The notes under the pieces: model-generated
Seen by the model: the letters and a program-made list of their open reading frames with translations, nothing else
Database searches by the model: none
What the model was told of the DNA's origin: nothing
Part shown: positions 23,909 through 35,565 of the stretch, one piece after another
Numbering within the stretch: the stretch's first letter is position 1
Layout of the letters: every line of letters begins with the position of its first letter
Made by a program: the position numbers and the translations under genes
Assembly: GCA_034440575.1 (NCBI GenBank)
Contig: JAOTOL010001311.1
Span: 224,501 to 288,500 of the forward strand
Source: Imbricaverruca yamaguchii
Lineage: Eukaryota; Arthropoda; Thecostraca; Neoverrucidae
Reading direction: 5' to 3'
DNA: 64,000 bases

Positions 23909-25444
23909 TTGGTATGCTCTGTGATAATAACCACTTGGCTACCATTCGGCGCTGTTTTGTTTACATAGCCAAATTTCATCGCATTGCATAAGTCTGTCCG
24001 TTGTACCAACACCACCAGCTGTCAGAGCCATCGATTGGCTGCCATTTGTCGCAATTTGTGCAAACAACCTGAGGAAACAGTAATAGTGAAACAACATGCC
24101 TGTCTGGGCTTGATGTCTTGCCTGAGAGCGCCAGTCTGAAAATCGATTGAAATTTGCATTTTGCCACTTTCCATTTCCAGGTTAGAAAGAGGAGTATACA
24201 TTGTGATATTAGGCTTAGGTGCTTAGGACTCTGAAAATCACTTGGATTATGTACCTAGCCTGGGGTCAGTGTATTCATTTTTAAAGAAGTACGGATATTC
24301 CGTAGGATTATTTCGAGTTGTTTATCACAGCTTTTCTCTGTTGCCTTGGGATGCACGGAAATAGAGTTCCTGGAAACATCCATGAAATTTAAATAGTGAC
24401 GTCACACTTGGCCGGACCTCAACTATGGCCTTGAAATTTAAACGTAACGATGGCACGTCATTAGTGTGGTAGATACATAACACCGTTGCGCTTTCAAATC
24501 ATGTATACTTTTTAGTCTTTCTACGATTAACGATTTAATTCGGACACCTGAACATTTTAAAGTGAAAATTGTAGTTCTGATCTGACCTGTAAATCTACAC
24601 AATGTTCAAAAGAATAGAATGCGGTGTCGATAGTGGAATGTCGTCGCAAACAACACCTTCACTATTTCGCTTCCTTGGCACTCGCCGCTTCAACACCAAA
24701 AGGTGCCGTTCAGCCTTATCTCACCGATTTAGCGAAAAGGCCACAGAGCGGCGCACTGACGAAAGCTAATGCACCTGGATGGAATATGGGGAATGGGGAT
24801 TGACAACGACCGTCTCCAACCGTATTTCATGGATTGCGGCCAATGTTCCGGCTGTCGGTGCATGATTTAATCCAGTGACGTATGAATAAAGAAGGACGAT
24901 AGATCGCCAATCAGCCTTTGTCCACATAGACCCTCGACGTAAAGATCGCAGTCATCGAACGTATCGAATACGATCGGTAGTCATGCACTTCCCGTGGGTG
25001 CAACATAACCCACTTCGGTTGACGCACTCCCAAGCCCCAAATATCAGTCAATCAATCAATCTAAGCGCTTGCCGTGCTGTAACAAAAAGTTATCTCTTAT
25101 ATTTGCCCACTTCTTGGATAATGTAAGCAGCTATATAACCACGACACAGCAATGCTCAGGCAGCAATATATAGCTGAAGGTAGTCGCAGACTAAGACAGC
25201 CATAGAGAACAAGGTGGGCACGATAGAACAAGGTATAAGTCCTGGAACCAGGACGCAATGCGAGAACAGCAAGTGCGCTCCTAAAGCGATTATCCGTATT
25301 ACTCGTACCGAACTCATATCCCAGAACTACCTCAAGGCTATTTAAAACTATTCTATATTTGGTGCCCCATGACGATCCGATTCTAGAGGGACGCCTTTTG
25401 GGCGCACACGACCCTACCCAAAAGCTAGTCCATCAGATACTCAC
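23909..25444. other. SLC6 intron between EL2 and TM3 exons
   Basis: About 1.5 kb with no gene or repeat recognised. Confidence 0.4.
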
Positions 25445-25599
25445 GTTCTCGCATTGCGGTGTGTTCCAGTCATTGGAGCAATCCATCCAGGGCAACTTGT
25501 CGGTGAGAGAGAGAAACAGATAGTACACCGGATACGTTATGACCACGTTGTAGTAGCCGGAGGCGATGAACGTGACCAGACAGGAGGCAAAGCCGGCAC
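25445..25599 (-). CDS. SLC6 transporter, TM3 exon
   Basis: 155-bp exon. The acceptor is TTCACTCCAG and the donor AAC|GTGAGTATCTG. It begins with two bases that complete a Gly codon from the previous exon, then AGFASCLVTFIASGYYNVVI, then TYPVYYLFLSLTDKLPWMDC, then SNDWNTPQCEN. The YYNVV segment is in TM3, and LPWxxC.N.WNTxxC is the start of extracellular loop 2, with the two cysteines that form the loop disulphide in this family. It ends in phase 0. The tyrosine pair in TM3 lines the substrate site in SLC6 proteins; both tyrosines are present here. Confidence 0.93.
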
Positions 25600-26061
25600 C
25601 TGGAGTGAACAGGAGTAGGTCAGTGAAGCTTAGTCAGACATTCGCCGCCGGAACGTCAATGATTGCGGTGCTGATCCAACGCAGCGGGGGTTTATGGGAC
25701 GTTCACACGGCTAGTCAAGTTTTGGTCGGTTTAATTTCCATTGGTAATTGCACATGGTTCATTACGTCGTAGTCATTAATTAGACCATGACAATTCTTTA
25801 TATTACAAAAAAGCTCTTGTGATATACTTCGTACATGTGCAATTATTTCTCCCTGCATATTTTTCTGGTATCTGGCAAAATTCCACACATACCAACAGTT
25901 ACCGGTGTTATTTATCAAATAGCATGGCACATGAACAGCATGCATCGATCGTTGAGACCAATTGCCTGCAAAGGTGAATATGTTATGCAACAGTTTGAAC
26001 ATGCATACCTGGTGTTCAACTCAGCATTGCTGAATCCGAGCAGCGGCCTCAAAACACTTGC
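25600..26061 (-). other. SLC6 intron with a GC donor (GC-AG intron)
   Basis: The intron starts at AAAG|GCAAGTG and ends CTCCAG|GT. The donor is GC rather than GT, embedded in the consensus AG|GCAAGT typical of true GC-AG introns. Both flanking exons are in phase (G|GT). No GT donor nearby keeps the TM2-TM3 frame. Confidence 0.8.
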
Positions 26062-26193
26062 CTTTGAAGATTGGGCTGATTTTGAAGACGGTAAGGCAGC
26101 CCGAACTTGAGAACTGACCGATGCTCGTCTCCATCAGGAACAAAGGAATGCCGCACAGGAACAGCATTGAGAAGTAAGGCACAAGGAATGCAC
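26062..26193 (-). CDS. SLC6 transporter, TM2 exon
   Basis: 132-bp, phase 1 to phase 1. The acceptor is GTTTCAG and the donor the unusual GCAAGT. The product is [20 protein letters not shown], then [20 protein letters not shown], then PIFKG. The segments FLVPYF, GIPLF(L)xE, S.GQF and FKISPxFKG match the TM2 / intracellular loop 1 consensus of SLC6 carriers. The Glu in METS (PLFLxE) is the conserved TM2 glutamate. Confidence 0.93.
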
Positions 26194-26494
26194 CTGAAAC
26201 ACGCCACACAGTCTGGTGTGATCACATAACCTGCAGGCTTGCATGCACCACAAATTGCATTTATGTACCCAACGGAGACCCAAGCTTGTCGTCACCAGGC
26301 ACGGAATGCAATAGGTCTCTTGGCCGGACCGCATTCGTAAGATGTACATAGATATTTAGTTTGAGTCATTCACGGCAAAATAATCAAACGGCATGATCAT
26401 GCGATGATAGCTCGCGTTATGGCTAATGTGGGATTGGCTACACAAAAACACGATGTATACTACTTCTCCTACTATGCACATATGCAGATAAATC

Positions 26495-26561
<67 letters not shown>

Positions 26562-26598
26562 TTATATATAGGCACACGCACTCACACACCACACTGAC

Positions 26599-26646
<48 letters not shown>

Positions 26647-27003
26647 CCACAATCGACATTTCCAACCGACAGTACCCACTGAAAGTCCAAAGGAACCTAG
26701 ACACGGAGGTACAAAACCAACATCAGGTACTGGAGTTGATTTATAATGGAGTTCATTTTGTGCACAACTCATACAAAAGTAAGAGCGATATTGATTGCTC
26801 AGCACCTCTTAGATTAGCTTATAACTAGAATGCAATGGAAAAAGGAACCGCCAATCACTGCCTCACCTCAGTTGTTTTTGCAGAGACAGGGAGCATTCAG
26901 CTACTCCTGTGCTCGTGCCATTTACTTGCCAAGTAATAAGGCCGGGGCTAAGCTTTACTCCACCAAAATCGTGTTCGGGGAAGAGTTAGGCACCACGTCT
27001 CAC
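26194..27003. other. SLC6 intron with two (TA)n microsatellites
   Basis: 26496-26555 and 26607-26643 are TA arrays separated by GGCACACGCACTCACACACC-like sequence. The rest is plain intron. Confidence 0.7.
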
Positions 27004-27149
27004 CTCCACCGTTCCTGTAGCAGAGATAGGGGAACCGCCAGACATTGCCGATGCCGATGGCATAGCCGGCAAGAGAGAGCAAGTAGTCCCACTTGCCGCC
27101 CCAGTTCCCCCTTTCGGTGTTCTCATCTTGCTGGAGGAGGAACATACGA
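27004..27149 (-). CDS. SLC6 transporter, TM1 exon
   Basis: The donor GGTGGAG|GTGAGACG leaves phase 1. Two acceptors are possible: TTCTTACCAG before 27149 (146 bp) or CCTCCTCCAG before 27130 (127 bp). The longer form adds RMFLLQ. The core product is [18 protein letters not shown] followed by [19 protein letters not shown] and YRNGGG, the hallmark TM1 of SLC6 transporters, including the unwound GNVWRFPY segment that binds Na+ and substrate. The residue at the monoamine-carrier aspartate position is Gly (GYAIGIGN), which points to an amino-acid-type substrate (GABA, glycine, taurine or similar) rather than a monoamine. With the next exons it reads [11 protein letters not shown]. The subfamily is unassigned. 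Confidence 0.93.
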
Positions 27150-29284
27150 CTGGTAAGAAATAGGTGGTGTGGGATATGACATGCTGGCAGTTGTTTCCAT
27201 CACGCGGGTGCTGGTTTTTGTGTTATGCAATACCGACCCATTTGATGTGTACAATTCGAGCCAATAAAAGTGGCTGCACAGGTGTAAACGCGTACATGTC
27301 GACATGGAACACCTGCGGTGAAAAGCACGCGACATTATCGACATCTCACTCCACCTTGACACCGATGCTATTCTTCGGCGGGCGAGCATCATTGAAGCTG
27401 AGCACCCAGTTCGAAAACTGCTTAGGTGGTGATATGTTCCAGTATTTGCGACAAAGTCACAGGCATATATCGCATCTTATATCATGTGCATCTTGTTCTG
27501 TCCTCTTTTCATCTGCCTCAATTTCAAAGAAACCACATAGGCAGTCGAGGACAGAGGAAGCGTCACATGCAAACCAAACACAAACTTCACGGCGCATGTA
27601 ATTATTCAACTACAACATCATGAGTTAACATTCTTATGCGCGAGAGCCGTTACGGCGTTGGCAACAGCGGGATGTGAGCGGTGGCAGTGTGGCAATCGTA
27701 ACTAACATCGGCTACGGCAACTCAGGAGCTGCTGTCGGCTAGACAAATGTGGAGCTGCCATTCGTTCACCGCCTCTACGATTTTACGAAATCCCTCCCTG
27801 TGGAGATATATGTGAAGTTCAAAATTCCGGTACTCCTGGCAAGTTTTTATCTGTGATGCACTTTGGAATACTTCCCAGAAGCAGGACCTTTGCTAGATTG
27901 AGAGACATAGCGTAAATTGGCTTCAGTTTCTCGCGTGCCTTAAGACGCGTAATTAGCATTACAATCAGTTCGGGAGACATGGGTTAACGATAGCAAGACA
28001 ATCAGATTGTAGGAGGGAAATAACGGCGGGAATATGCGGATTTAAAGGAGGGATACAGGCCACATTTGACACAATTTCTGTAGTCAACACCCATCCAGGA
28101 TGAATGTCAAACGTCATTTAATGAGGGATGGGGAGGAAGCAGGATAATTCCAGAGCCACCAATGTAGTGAAGGCAACTACCACAAACAAGGACTCACTTG
28201 CATTGCTTTGAATGAAGTTGGCAAACCCATTTTCATGCGGATTTCCCGGGCTCAAGCACGTGTTCAGAAAAGTACGATTGTTTGCATGCAATTGACGTTA
28301 GCTTCACAGGACTAGCCCGAAGATCATCTGATGCGGGCTATGAATACCAATTTTAAGATTGGACGACTGGTTTCAGAGACGGCCAGAAGGAATGCGTTTC
28401 GGTCTGGTGCTGGTGGTTGAATAACTGCAGACAATGCCGAGTGAATCAAACGTGGCCACTGATCAGTCGCGTTACAATATTCAAACTTATCACTTTGGGT
28501 GAACTTCATCGCGCTATGCTGCAATCACCTATCTAAGAATTAGACAGTTGCTGCGTTTTGTCAGGTGAATTATCAGATCAAACGGATGCCGCGGTGCAAA
28601 TAAAGTAAACCGAGCGACAACAACGACATTTGCCTGTTTCAGAAAACATCGTCTTGGCCGATGGTTTCTGCATGCATTGGTCAGTGGCAAAAAAAAAAAC
28701 AGAACTATACCAATGCATTTCAGACATATTTCTTCTCTATCCTTATATCCATGCTCTACCAATTCTCAAGCCAGGCGGGATATATTGGTGTACAATACCA
28801 GCGGCGCGTGTCAGTAGTGGAAAATCTTGCGTTGTGCTTAATGCTAAAGCTTGCCATCAGAGGGGTTGCAACGATTGAATGAAGTGATAAGTCAACGTTT
28901 ATACGCCAGGAGGAATGTGTCTGGGCAGATGGGGAGGGGGAAGAGGGAAGGCTCGTTAGGCCAGAGTATTTTGACTATGTGATAAATTTGCATACCTTAT
29001 AGAACAATCTATCATATCTACAAATACTAATGCAGCAACCTAGAAGTGAGCGTACCTGAGCGTGGCATCAATTGGAAGCATAGGAATATGTTCGCAAAAT
29101 GTTCGCGTATTTACATAAATGACGGTTCGAATAGCTAAACTGAGTAGAGGTACTTCAATCCTTTGGATTATAGCTTGATCATTTGATGAAACATAATTGA
29201 AAGCATGCAAAAATAATCACTTCCATTAAATTAACCTTTAAATAATATCAAATAAGGAGTGCAAGGGGCACAATCCAACTCCCC
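27150..29284. other. Unannotated, probably SLC6 5' intron
   Basis: About 2.1 kb without a recognised gene. Frames at 27164-27623 (+) and 28529-28882 (both strands) have no domain I can name. Confidence 0.4.
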
Positions 29285-30060
29285 CTAACTGATAGGTTGT
29301 GGGCCCCCAAGAATCGCGCCATGTTCTTGAAAAATGGTGCCGATCCCTAAAGAACGCGCTCGGTGCCCCAAAAAGTCGCAAAGTCGCACCGGGGTCCTTG
29401 CAAATCATATTGGGTGGGGACAAAAAGTCATTCCGTGCCCATTCAGATCATGATGGGACACAAAAATTTACTAGGCTACTGAAATCACGCTGGGCCTCAA
29501 AACGTCGGGCCGGGCCCCTGAAAATCACGCTGGGGCCCAAATAGTCGCACCGGAGCCCAGGGAAGCTACGTCTGGCCCCGAAATGGTCCAAAAATTGTCC
29601 CTGAGAATCTCGTTAGGACCCCCAAAAGTGGAGTCGGGGTGCATGAAAATCTTTCTGGGGCCTCCAAAAAGTCGCACAGGGCCCTGAAAGTCGCCGATGC
29701 CCACAAAAGTCGCACCCGTCCCCTAAAAATCATGCTGGGGCTAAACAAGTAGCACCGGTGTCCAGAAAATGTCACTGGGGACTCTCAGAGGTCAGGCCAG
29801 GGCCCTGGAAATCAGGCTGGGCTGTCAAAAGTCACGTCGGAGCTAAAAAAAATAACGCTCGGCCACCAAGAAATCATTCCGGGCCAAAATCATGAAAATA
29901 GTACTGGGCCTCCAATAGGTCGGGTCGAGGCTCCTGAAAATCACACTGGGCCCCAAAAGGTCACATCGGGGCTCCAGAAGTCACATCTGGTCTCCAAAAA
30001 GTACATCCCGACCCGGAAAGTCCTTGAGGCCCTTGAAATTGCTTCACCCCCATCCCGCCA
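29285..30060. repeat. Degenerate GGGGCC/AAAGTCGCACC repeat
   Basis: About 775 bp built from varied copies of words such as CCCCAAAAGTCGCACCGGG and CCCTGAAAATCACGCTGGGG, period about 40-50 bp. The units are heavily diverged and there is no stable frame. Confidence 0.75.
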
Positions 30061-30640
30061 CTACCAAGAAAACGTGTAGGAACCCGAAAAATAGCGTCCG
30101 AAAATAAAAAGAGCATGAAATGAGAAAAAAAAACTTGAAAAAATAGCAGCCGACGTCCCGTGACTTTTCAACGGGATAGGGTAGGATATGTAGGATATGC
30201 AGATCCGTCCCTCGCCCCCACACCCACTGACACAAACCCCACGCACGCAACTGGGAGGGGAGAGGAGGTACCAGAGAGTTTCGGACCGAGTCTGCTTAGG
30301 AAGCATCACGGGACCAATGCTGCAATTCCGAATTTGAGGGGATGCCGTGCCAAGGTGAACCACTCGACCATGTCCCGCCGCCTGACGCTTATTGCCATTG
30401 CATTCCCAGAGCGTTAGGATATATAGAACATATGAAATAAATCAATGTACCTACTTCCGCCGAATACAGCTGCCCATGAGTGCGTGTGACAGTGAACAGA
30501 ACTATTGTGGGGGGGGTGCCCGACGTGCGCCACCGTCGCGGTACATACACGCCCACACATACAAGGTGTACGGTCGATGGCGGCGCAGACCAGGCGGCGC
30601 TGATGGAGGGCCACTCAGAGCAATGCAGGAGCGAGCTCTC
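30061..30640. other. Unannotated DNA
   Basis: Nothing recognised. 30500-30640 is GC-rich. Confidence 0.35.
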
Positions 30641-30647
30641 TTAACTT

Positions 30648-30661
30648 ACCGGATGCCGTCC
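30648..30661 (-). CDS. Possible first coding exon of the SLC6 gene (very tentative)
   Basis: Minus strand CCCTC-ATGGACGGCATCCG|GTAAGTTAAG: an ATG followed by a strong donor. It would contribute MDGI plus two bases (CG), ending in phase 2. The TM1 exon starting at 27149 begins with the single base needed to complete CGT (Arg). The phase fit has a one in three chance of arising by accident, and SLC6 N-termini are usually longer, so this is only a candidate. Confidence 0.2.
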
Positions 30662-31157
30662 ATGAGGGCTGTCTGTCTTGCAGGCAATGGGGAAGCAGAT
30701 CGAGGGTGGACAGGAGCGCACCATGGTGGTGGGACGCAGCCAGCGTAGCAAGTTCACGGTACACGCGGTGCCGCCCAGATCCCATTGGAGGTCGACGTGC
30801 GGGTATCTGGACGGATAAGGTCGTCCAGCGGACGGTCAACCATGCCACTCGCGCCGTGCCCAGTAGCGGGTAGCGCACACACCAGCCGTGTCGACGTTGG
30901 CAAGGCTAGATCCAACTGGCTCTCGGGTGGGTATTCGTGGAGGAAATGCAATGCTCTAGAGGTGCACGTTTTCATATAACTGGCAGTATCTGGTGCCTTT
31001 CAGCCAAGAATGCTCGCCATTGCGAAATAAAGGCTTAGAATTTGCTTAAATAAAAGGGGAAGGTACAATACTTACGCGCAGTGTGTTATTTAATTGAAGC
31101 TGCGACTCTTTCAGGAATTATGCCAAGCTCGAACACTTATACCGACCAAAAGTAGAA

Positions 31158-31315
31158 CATCTTATGTGCTGCAGCGCGGATGCAAGGAGCATGATGATAT
31201 ATCACAATGACATTTGATATGGCCTTCTCCTTGAAATTATATTAAACAATTGTTGTGAAATATACTACGTTTTGCAGTAATTAAGTTAACGTGCGCCGCA
31301 CTTCATCAGAATCAT
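31158..31315 (+). repeat. Repeat unit 1 of a three-copy local family
   Basis: Shares GATATATCACARTGACATTT, CCTTGAAATT and AACGTGCNCNGCACTTCATYA with 31560-31705 (direct) and with 31815-31930 (inverted). Confidence 0.7.
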
Positions 31316-31559
31316 TATATGTGATCACAAGCATTATGCGGGGTATAGCAGGCTGTGGCCTACAGAGGACGCCATGCTGCCACCGAATATCAAGCTATGG
31401 GAATCCGGCGGATATTTGAGCAAATACCATAGACATAAATGGGTGTTCTATGCAAGCATCGGACACCTTTGATCATAACACGGAACTAATAAATCGATAC
31501 CCGAAGCAAGCATTGGTTCACAGGTAAAAAGGTATCACAAATTTAGCTTTTTTACTGAA

Positions 31560-31705
31560 TTATGTGCTTCAGTGCGGCTGCAGGAAACATGCTGATATAT
31601 CACAGTGACATTTTATATGACCTTTTCCTTGAAATTGTTTTAAAAAATCAAAAGCACTATTTTGCAGCGATTAAGGTAACGTGCACGGCACTTCATTAGA
31701 ATCAC
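31560..31705 (+). repeat. Repeat unit 2 of a three-copy local family
   Basis: Direct copy of unit 1. Together with unit 3 it forms an inverted pair with about 110 bp between the arms, consistent with a foldback element. Confidence 0.7.
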
Positions 31706-31814
31706 AAAAATACAACATTCCCCTTTTAATGAGCACAACAGCACGTGTTTAATCTTAACTGGCGCCAGGCATCTGGCAAACGAAACTATGAAGTTCAAAC
31801 TATAACTAGGAAAA

Positions 31815-31930
31815 CCATGATGCTGATGAAATGCCGTGCACGATAGCTTAATCGTTGCAAAATATAGCATTTATTTATCATTTTCACAATTCCAAGGTTA
31901 TATCAAATGTCACTGTGAAATGCAGAATGT
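31815..31930 (-). repeat. Repeat unit 3, inverted
   Basis: Reverse complement reads CACAGTGACATTTGATATAA, then TTTTGCAACGATTAAGCTA and GTGCACGGCATTTCATCA, matching units 1 and 2. Confidence 0.65.
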
Positions 31931-32299
31931 CACGTTTGTTTATGAGGAAACAGTTACACAAGCATTCTGAAAACGACCGGGTGAGAACCTAGGTCTAAAA
32001 GAGACCAAAGAACGGCTGCATTGCATGCATAGTCGTCGTTCGATCAATGTTTACTGTTTAAATATAGTCAGCAAACAAGGGCAGACACAGTTTCCGAGCC
32101 CGGCCATTATATCCTGCTGAAGGCTGTGAAGAAGTTTAACAGACTCAAAACCCTCCCGCTAAAATCTGTCCCCAAGGTGTACGCATGGCGGCCTTGTGAG
32201 TGGATGCTGCCCTGCAGTAGCATAAACAGTCACGTAACTTCCCCAGACATATGCCTACCAAATGGCATTGGCCTAAGCACTAAACTCCCCACAGCCTAT
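31931..32299. other. Unannotated DNA
   Basis: Nothing recognised. Confidence 0.35.
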
Positions 32300-32560
32300 C
32301 CCTCTAGTTGTACACATGTCTCCCGTCCCCACAGCAGCACTCTGGCAGATGCGACCTGCCACCGACCGCCCGCCACTCACTGGATGCTGGCGACACTCGA
32401 CTGAGGAGCGACAGATCTCCGACCTGCTACCCGCCACACCACCTGGCCACGAGGCGTCGGCGCGCGCAACTCACTAGCCAGCGGTGCGGCCGGCTGCCGC
32501 CAACTCTGCCCGGCGGCACACTACAGCAGGTCAGATCTCTGCGCCGCCCGGGTCGGAAGC
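32300..32560. other. CpG-rich, GC-rich island
   Basis: Locally GC- and CpG-rich (GGCGTCGGCGCGCGC, GCGCCGCCCGGGTCGG) within AT-rich DNA. It could be a promoter or 5' exon; overlapping frames on both strands have no recognisable domain. It lies 5' of the SLC6 exons in the gene sense, but no link is shown. Confidence 0.35.
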
Positions 32561-33640
32561 AGGCGCGCCTTCGGTGCGTTGTGAACAGCGTGATGCTGCA
32601 CTTGATGCAAGTCCATTTTGTAGAATGCCTTTGATAGATTTTGTTGGTGGCTTTCTGGGAGTGTACCAGAACGCCCTGGCAGCTTCGAGGGCGTTCCGAA
32701 GTGCATAAGCTGGAGGTGTGGAGTACCCCTCCGGAGATGTCAGGGCGACACATCTCTGAGCTATCAGCTCGTAGAACACCCTCTGCATTTGCTACAGGCA
32801 TTTCACTCGCGCGTCTTCGAACGCCCTCTATAGCTGCAAAGGTATCCATTTGTAGACGCACGGTACTGATAAACTGGTCTCCTCACAGTGTGATTGGTTC
32901 TCGGGTTGTCCGTCAACTGTTTCTGCGGTGCCCCCAGAAGCGGTCACGTGGTCGCCTACTGCCAGTGCGTCATCTACAGACGCTAGCTCTGCAGACAACA
33001 GTACTGTCGACGGCTCCGCTGTAGCTGCTGTGACGCTTTCTACGCTCTAAAGCCGGCTCTATGTAAGCCTACGAAACTGCCAGCCTCTTGCTCCCAGTGA
33101 CTGATCCGTAGACATGAAATCACGTCCCCCTTCCTCCTTGGGTTGGGTCCATTGGGTGGTCGTTGAACGAGTTATATTTTAGGATAAGCCATGCCTAAGC
33201 GCACAATACATTAGGCCCTCCAGGAGGCTACGGGCGGGCAGTTGGTAGAGTCTCAGGGCCTAATTGAAGGGCTACAGGTCCACGTAAGGGGCATCGGGTT
33301 AATAAAGAGGGTTCCTGGCCGATGAAAATGGTTCCCAAGTCGATGGAGGGTGTCCACGGACAGACGCTGCGGACCATGGCCCAGACAAACACAAAGAGCC
33401 TTCGGACTAGTGGACACCTCCAGCCTCCAGATCGCTTCTTCAGTGATTTATTCTGCGAGTCATGGCACATCGCTTCGCGACGTCGCTTCCGGCCTTCGGC
33501 CATCAGTTTTAATGGGACCAATTTGACTGGGAACTCTCAGCCAAGAAAGGGGAGCTAAACTACTGGGGCACCACAAATTTGAACGCCCCAGTGATGGTGC
33601 CGATATATATATACATTGGGTGGTTGGTGGTTGGGTGGGG
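32561..33640. other. Unannotated DNA
   Basis: No gene recognised. Confidence 0.35.
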
Positions 33641-33642
33641 TT

Positions 33643-33647
<5 letters not shown>

Positions 33648-33718
<71 letters not shown>

Positions 33719-33769
33719 ATATATACATATATATACATATATTCATATATATGCACATATATATGCATA

Positions 33770-33862
<93 letters not shown>
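33648..33862. repeat. (TA)n microsatellite
   Basis: Long TA array interrupted by ATACATATATTCATATATATGC-like imperfect units near 33720-33775. Confidence 0.95.
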
Positions 33863-33863
<1 letters not shown>

Positions 33864-34925
33864 GATGTGTGCATGGGTGTGTGTGTATGACATTGAATGA
33901 ATTTCATGGTGTTGAACTCATTGGGAGCATACTAGATAAAGTTGATCATCCTGTTTGGTCACCTTGCATTATTCTAGCTCAGTCTGTGGAAGGATATTTA
34001 CCACCTCCTGGAGAGAAGCCCTGCTGAAGCTGAAGCTGGTGAACCGACAAGGCATCCTTTCATGTCAAATAAAATCTTGTGAACGACGCTAATTCAGTAC
34101 CGCCAGAAGACAGCCGTCAGTCGCCGCCGCTGGTATATCGAGACAAATCCTCGGTGACACCCCGAAGTCGCTTCTATCTATCATAGAAAATCCATCTATC
34201 ATAGAAAATCCACAAAATACCCTCGGCTCAGTGGCAATTTTCCTGGATCATCCCTCCAACCCCCCCTCTCCCCCCGTCCTGTCTGTGCTTCAACACAATT
34301 TCCTGGTGACGCACCAGAATCAATTCCTTCGCCACTCCCGACATCCTTGATGGCACCGTTAAAATAATACCTCCACTAACCACATAAGCTCTCGGATGAC
34401 AGCTCTTAATCAGTAACCTATTCCTCCTGACATAAAATTATGAAAGCGGCCTTGGATTGGCACCTCCATGGTACTTTTGAGACAGATCCATGGTGAAGCT
34501 AGTGAATTCACCCATCATTGGCACCTTCATTATTCCGTCCATCTCCTCGATAAAAATATATCCGGCGACCTGACTGAATTGGTTCCTTCACACACTGCTA
34601 CAGCGCACGTGACTGGGCTCTGTCCCAGTCAGCTTGCAATATATTTTGCTGATTTCGACCAAGACTGAATTAGCTTTACGACGAAGCCTTCATTAAAAAT
34701 GCTCATAAATAGATGAATATTCGTGTTCACAATTCCACAAACACACTCTACCCACACAAATGTTGAGTTGATAACCAAACGTGGAGTCTGAAAAGTTCAT
34801 GGCACATCCCATACGTCCGGTCACTAACCGAACAAATGTTCGCTTGGGGAACATTAATTTGATTCAGCTTCACCCGAACAGTCCATCTGCTTCTAGCTGC
34901 TATTTTCTTGGGCATCATAAATCAA
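33863..34925. other. Unannotated DNA
   Basis: Nothing recognised except a short ATCTATCATAGAAAATCC duplication (34175-34212). Confidence 0.4.
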
Positions 34926-34929
34926 ACAC

Positions 34930-35330
34930 ACACAGGCGCGCACCCAGGAATTTTCCATGGGGGGCCCGGACCGAAAAGGGTACTTGGGCGGCTCCAAAAG
35001 GCCACTTGACCGGCTCCAAAAGGGCACTGCGGCCCGGGGCATACTGGAAGGCTTGTTGACTGGGGGTGGGGGTGGGACGTGAATTTTCCATGCCGCATAG
35101 GACAGCAAAGGGCACAGGGAATGTCATTTTTTGGCCTAAAGAGCAGTTTTGGGCCCAGATGGCACCTTTGGCACAGGCGGGGCACATAAGACAGGTCATT
35201 TTTGGGCTAAATTTGGAACATTCCGGCCAAGAGGGCACTTTTCAGTCAAAATGGCACTTTTTTCCAAAAGGACACTTTAGTCCCATGGGGGCCCAGGCCC
35301 CTGCCCCCCCCTCCCATCCGGTGCGCAACT
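34930..35330. mobile_element. Probable short DNA element with GCGCACC ends
   Basis: The left end GGCGCGCACCCAGGAATTTT and the right end CCATCCGGTGCGCAACTG are imperfectly inverted. The interior is a run of GGGCACTTTTGG-type words. This layout is common for non-autonomous invertebrate elements. No frame is credible. Confidence 0.45.
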
Positions 35331-35397
35331 GAACACACACCACAGGTACTCGCTGGCTTGGCACCAAATCATCTCAGTTGGCTTTTGGTACCACGGT

Positions 35398-35480
35398 CGC
35401 CCCGGTAGCTTAGTTGGTTGGAGCGCTGGCCTGCACTGGTCTTCCCTGTACTGGCAACACAGGGTTCGAGTCGCTTCGCG
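35398..35480 (+). repeat. tRNA-like head of a SINE
   Basis: GCCCCGGTAGCTTAGTTGG, then TTGGAGCG, has an A-box shape (TAGCTTAGTTGG), and GGGTTCGAGTC at about 35461-35471 is a B box, spaced about right for RNA polymerase III. A full cloverleaf does not fold (the anticodon arm is not clean and there is no matching acceptor 3' strand), so it is read as a tRNA-derived SINE, not a tRNA gene. The body may continue to about 35560. Confidence 0.6.
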
Positions 35481-35565
35481 CGCTCGCATTTGGCATCGGC
35501 TGGGAGTTTCAGTTGGCAGCTGGTCCGATAAGGCCGGGGACGAGCTACCGGGCGGCAGTTATCCC

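Noticed and set aside
33555..34027. Several Y/I-repeat frames
   Set aside because: TA microsatellite translation.
35398..35480. tRNA gene
   Set aside because: A and B boxes are present but the anticodon and acceptor arms do not form; a SINE head is more likely.
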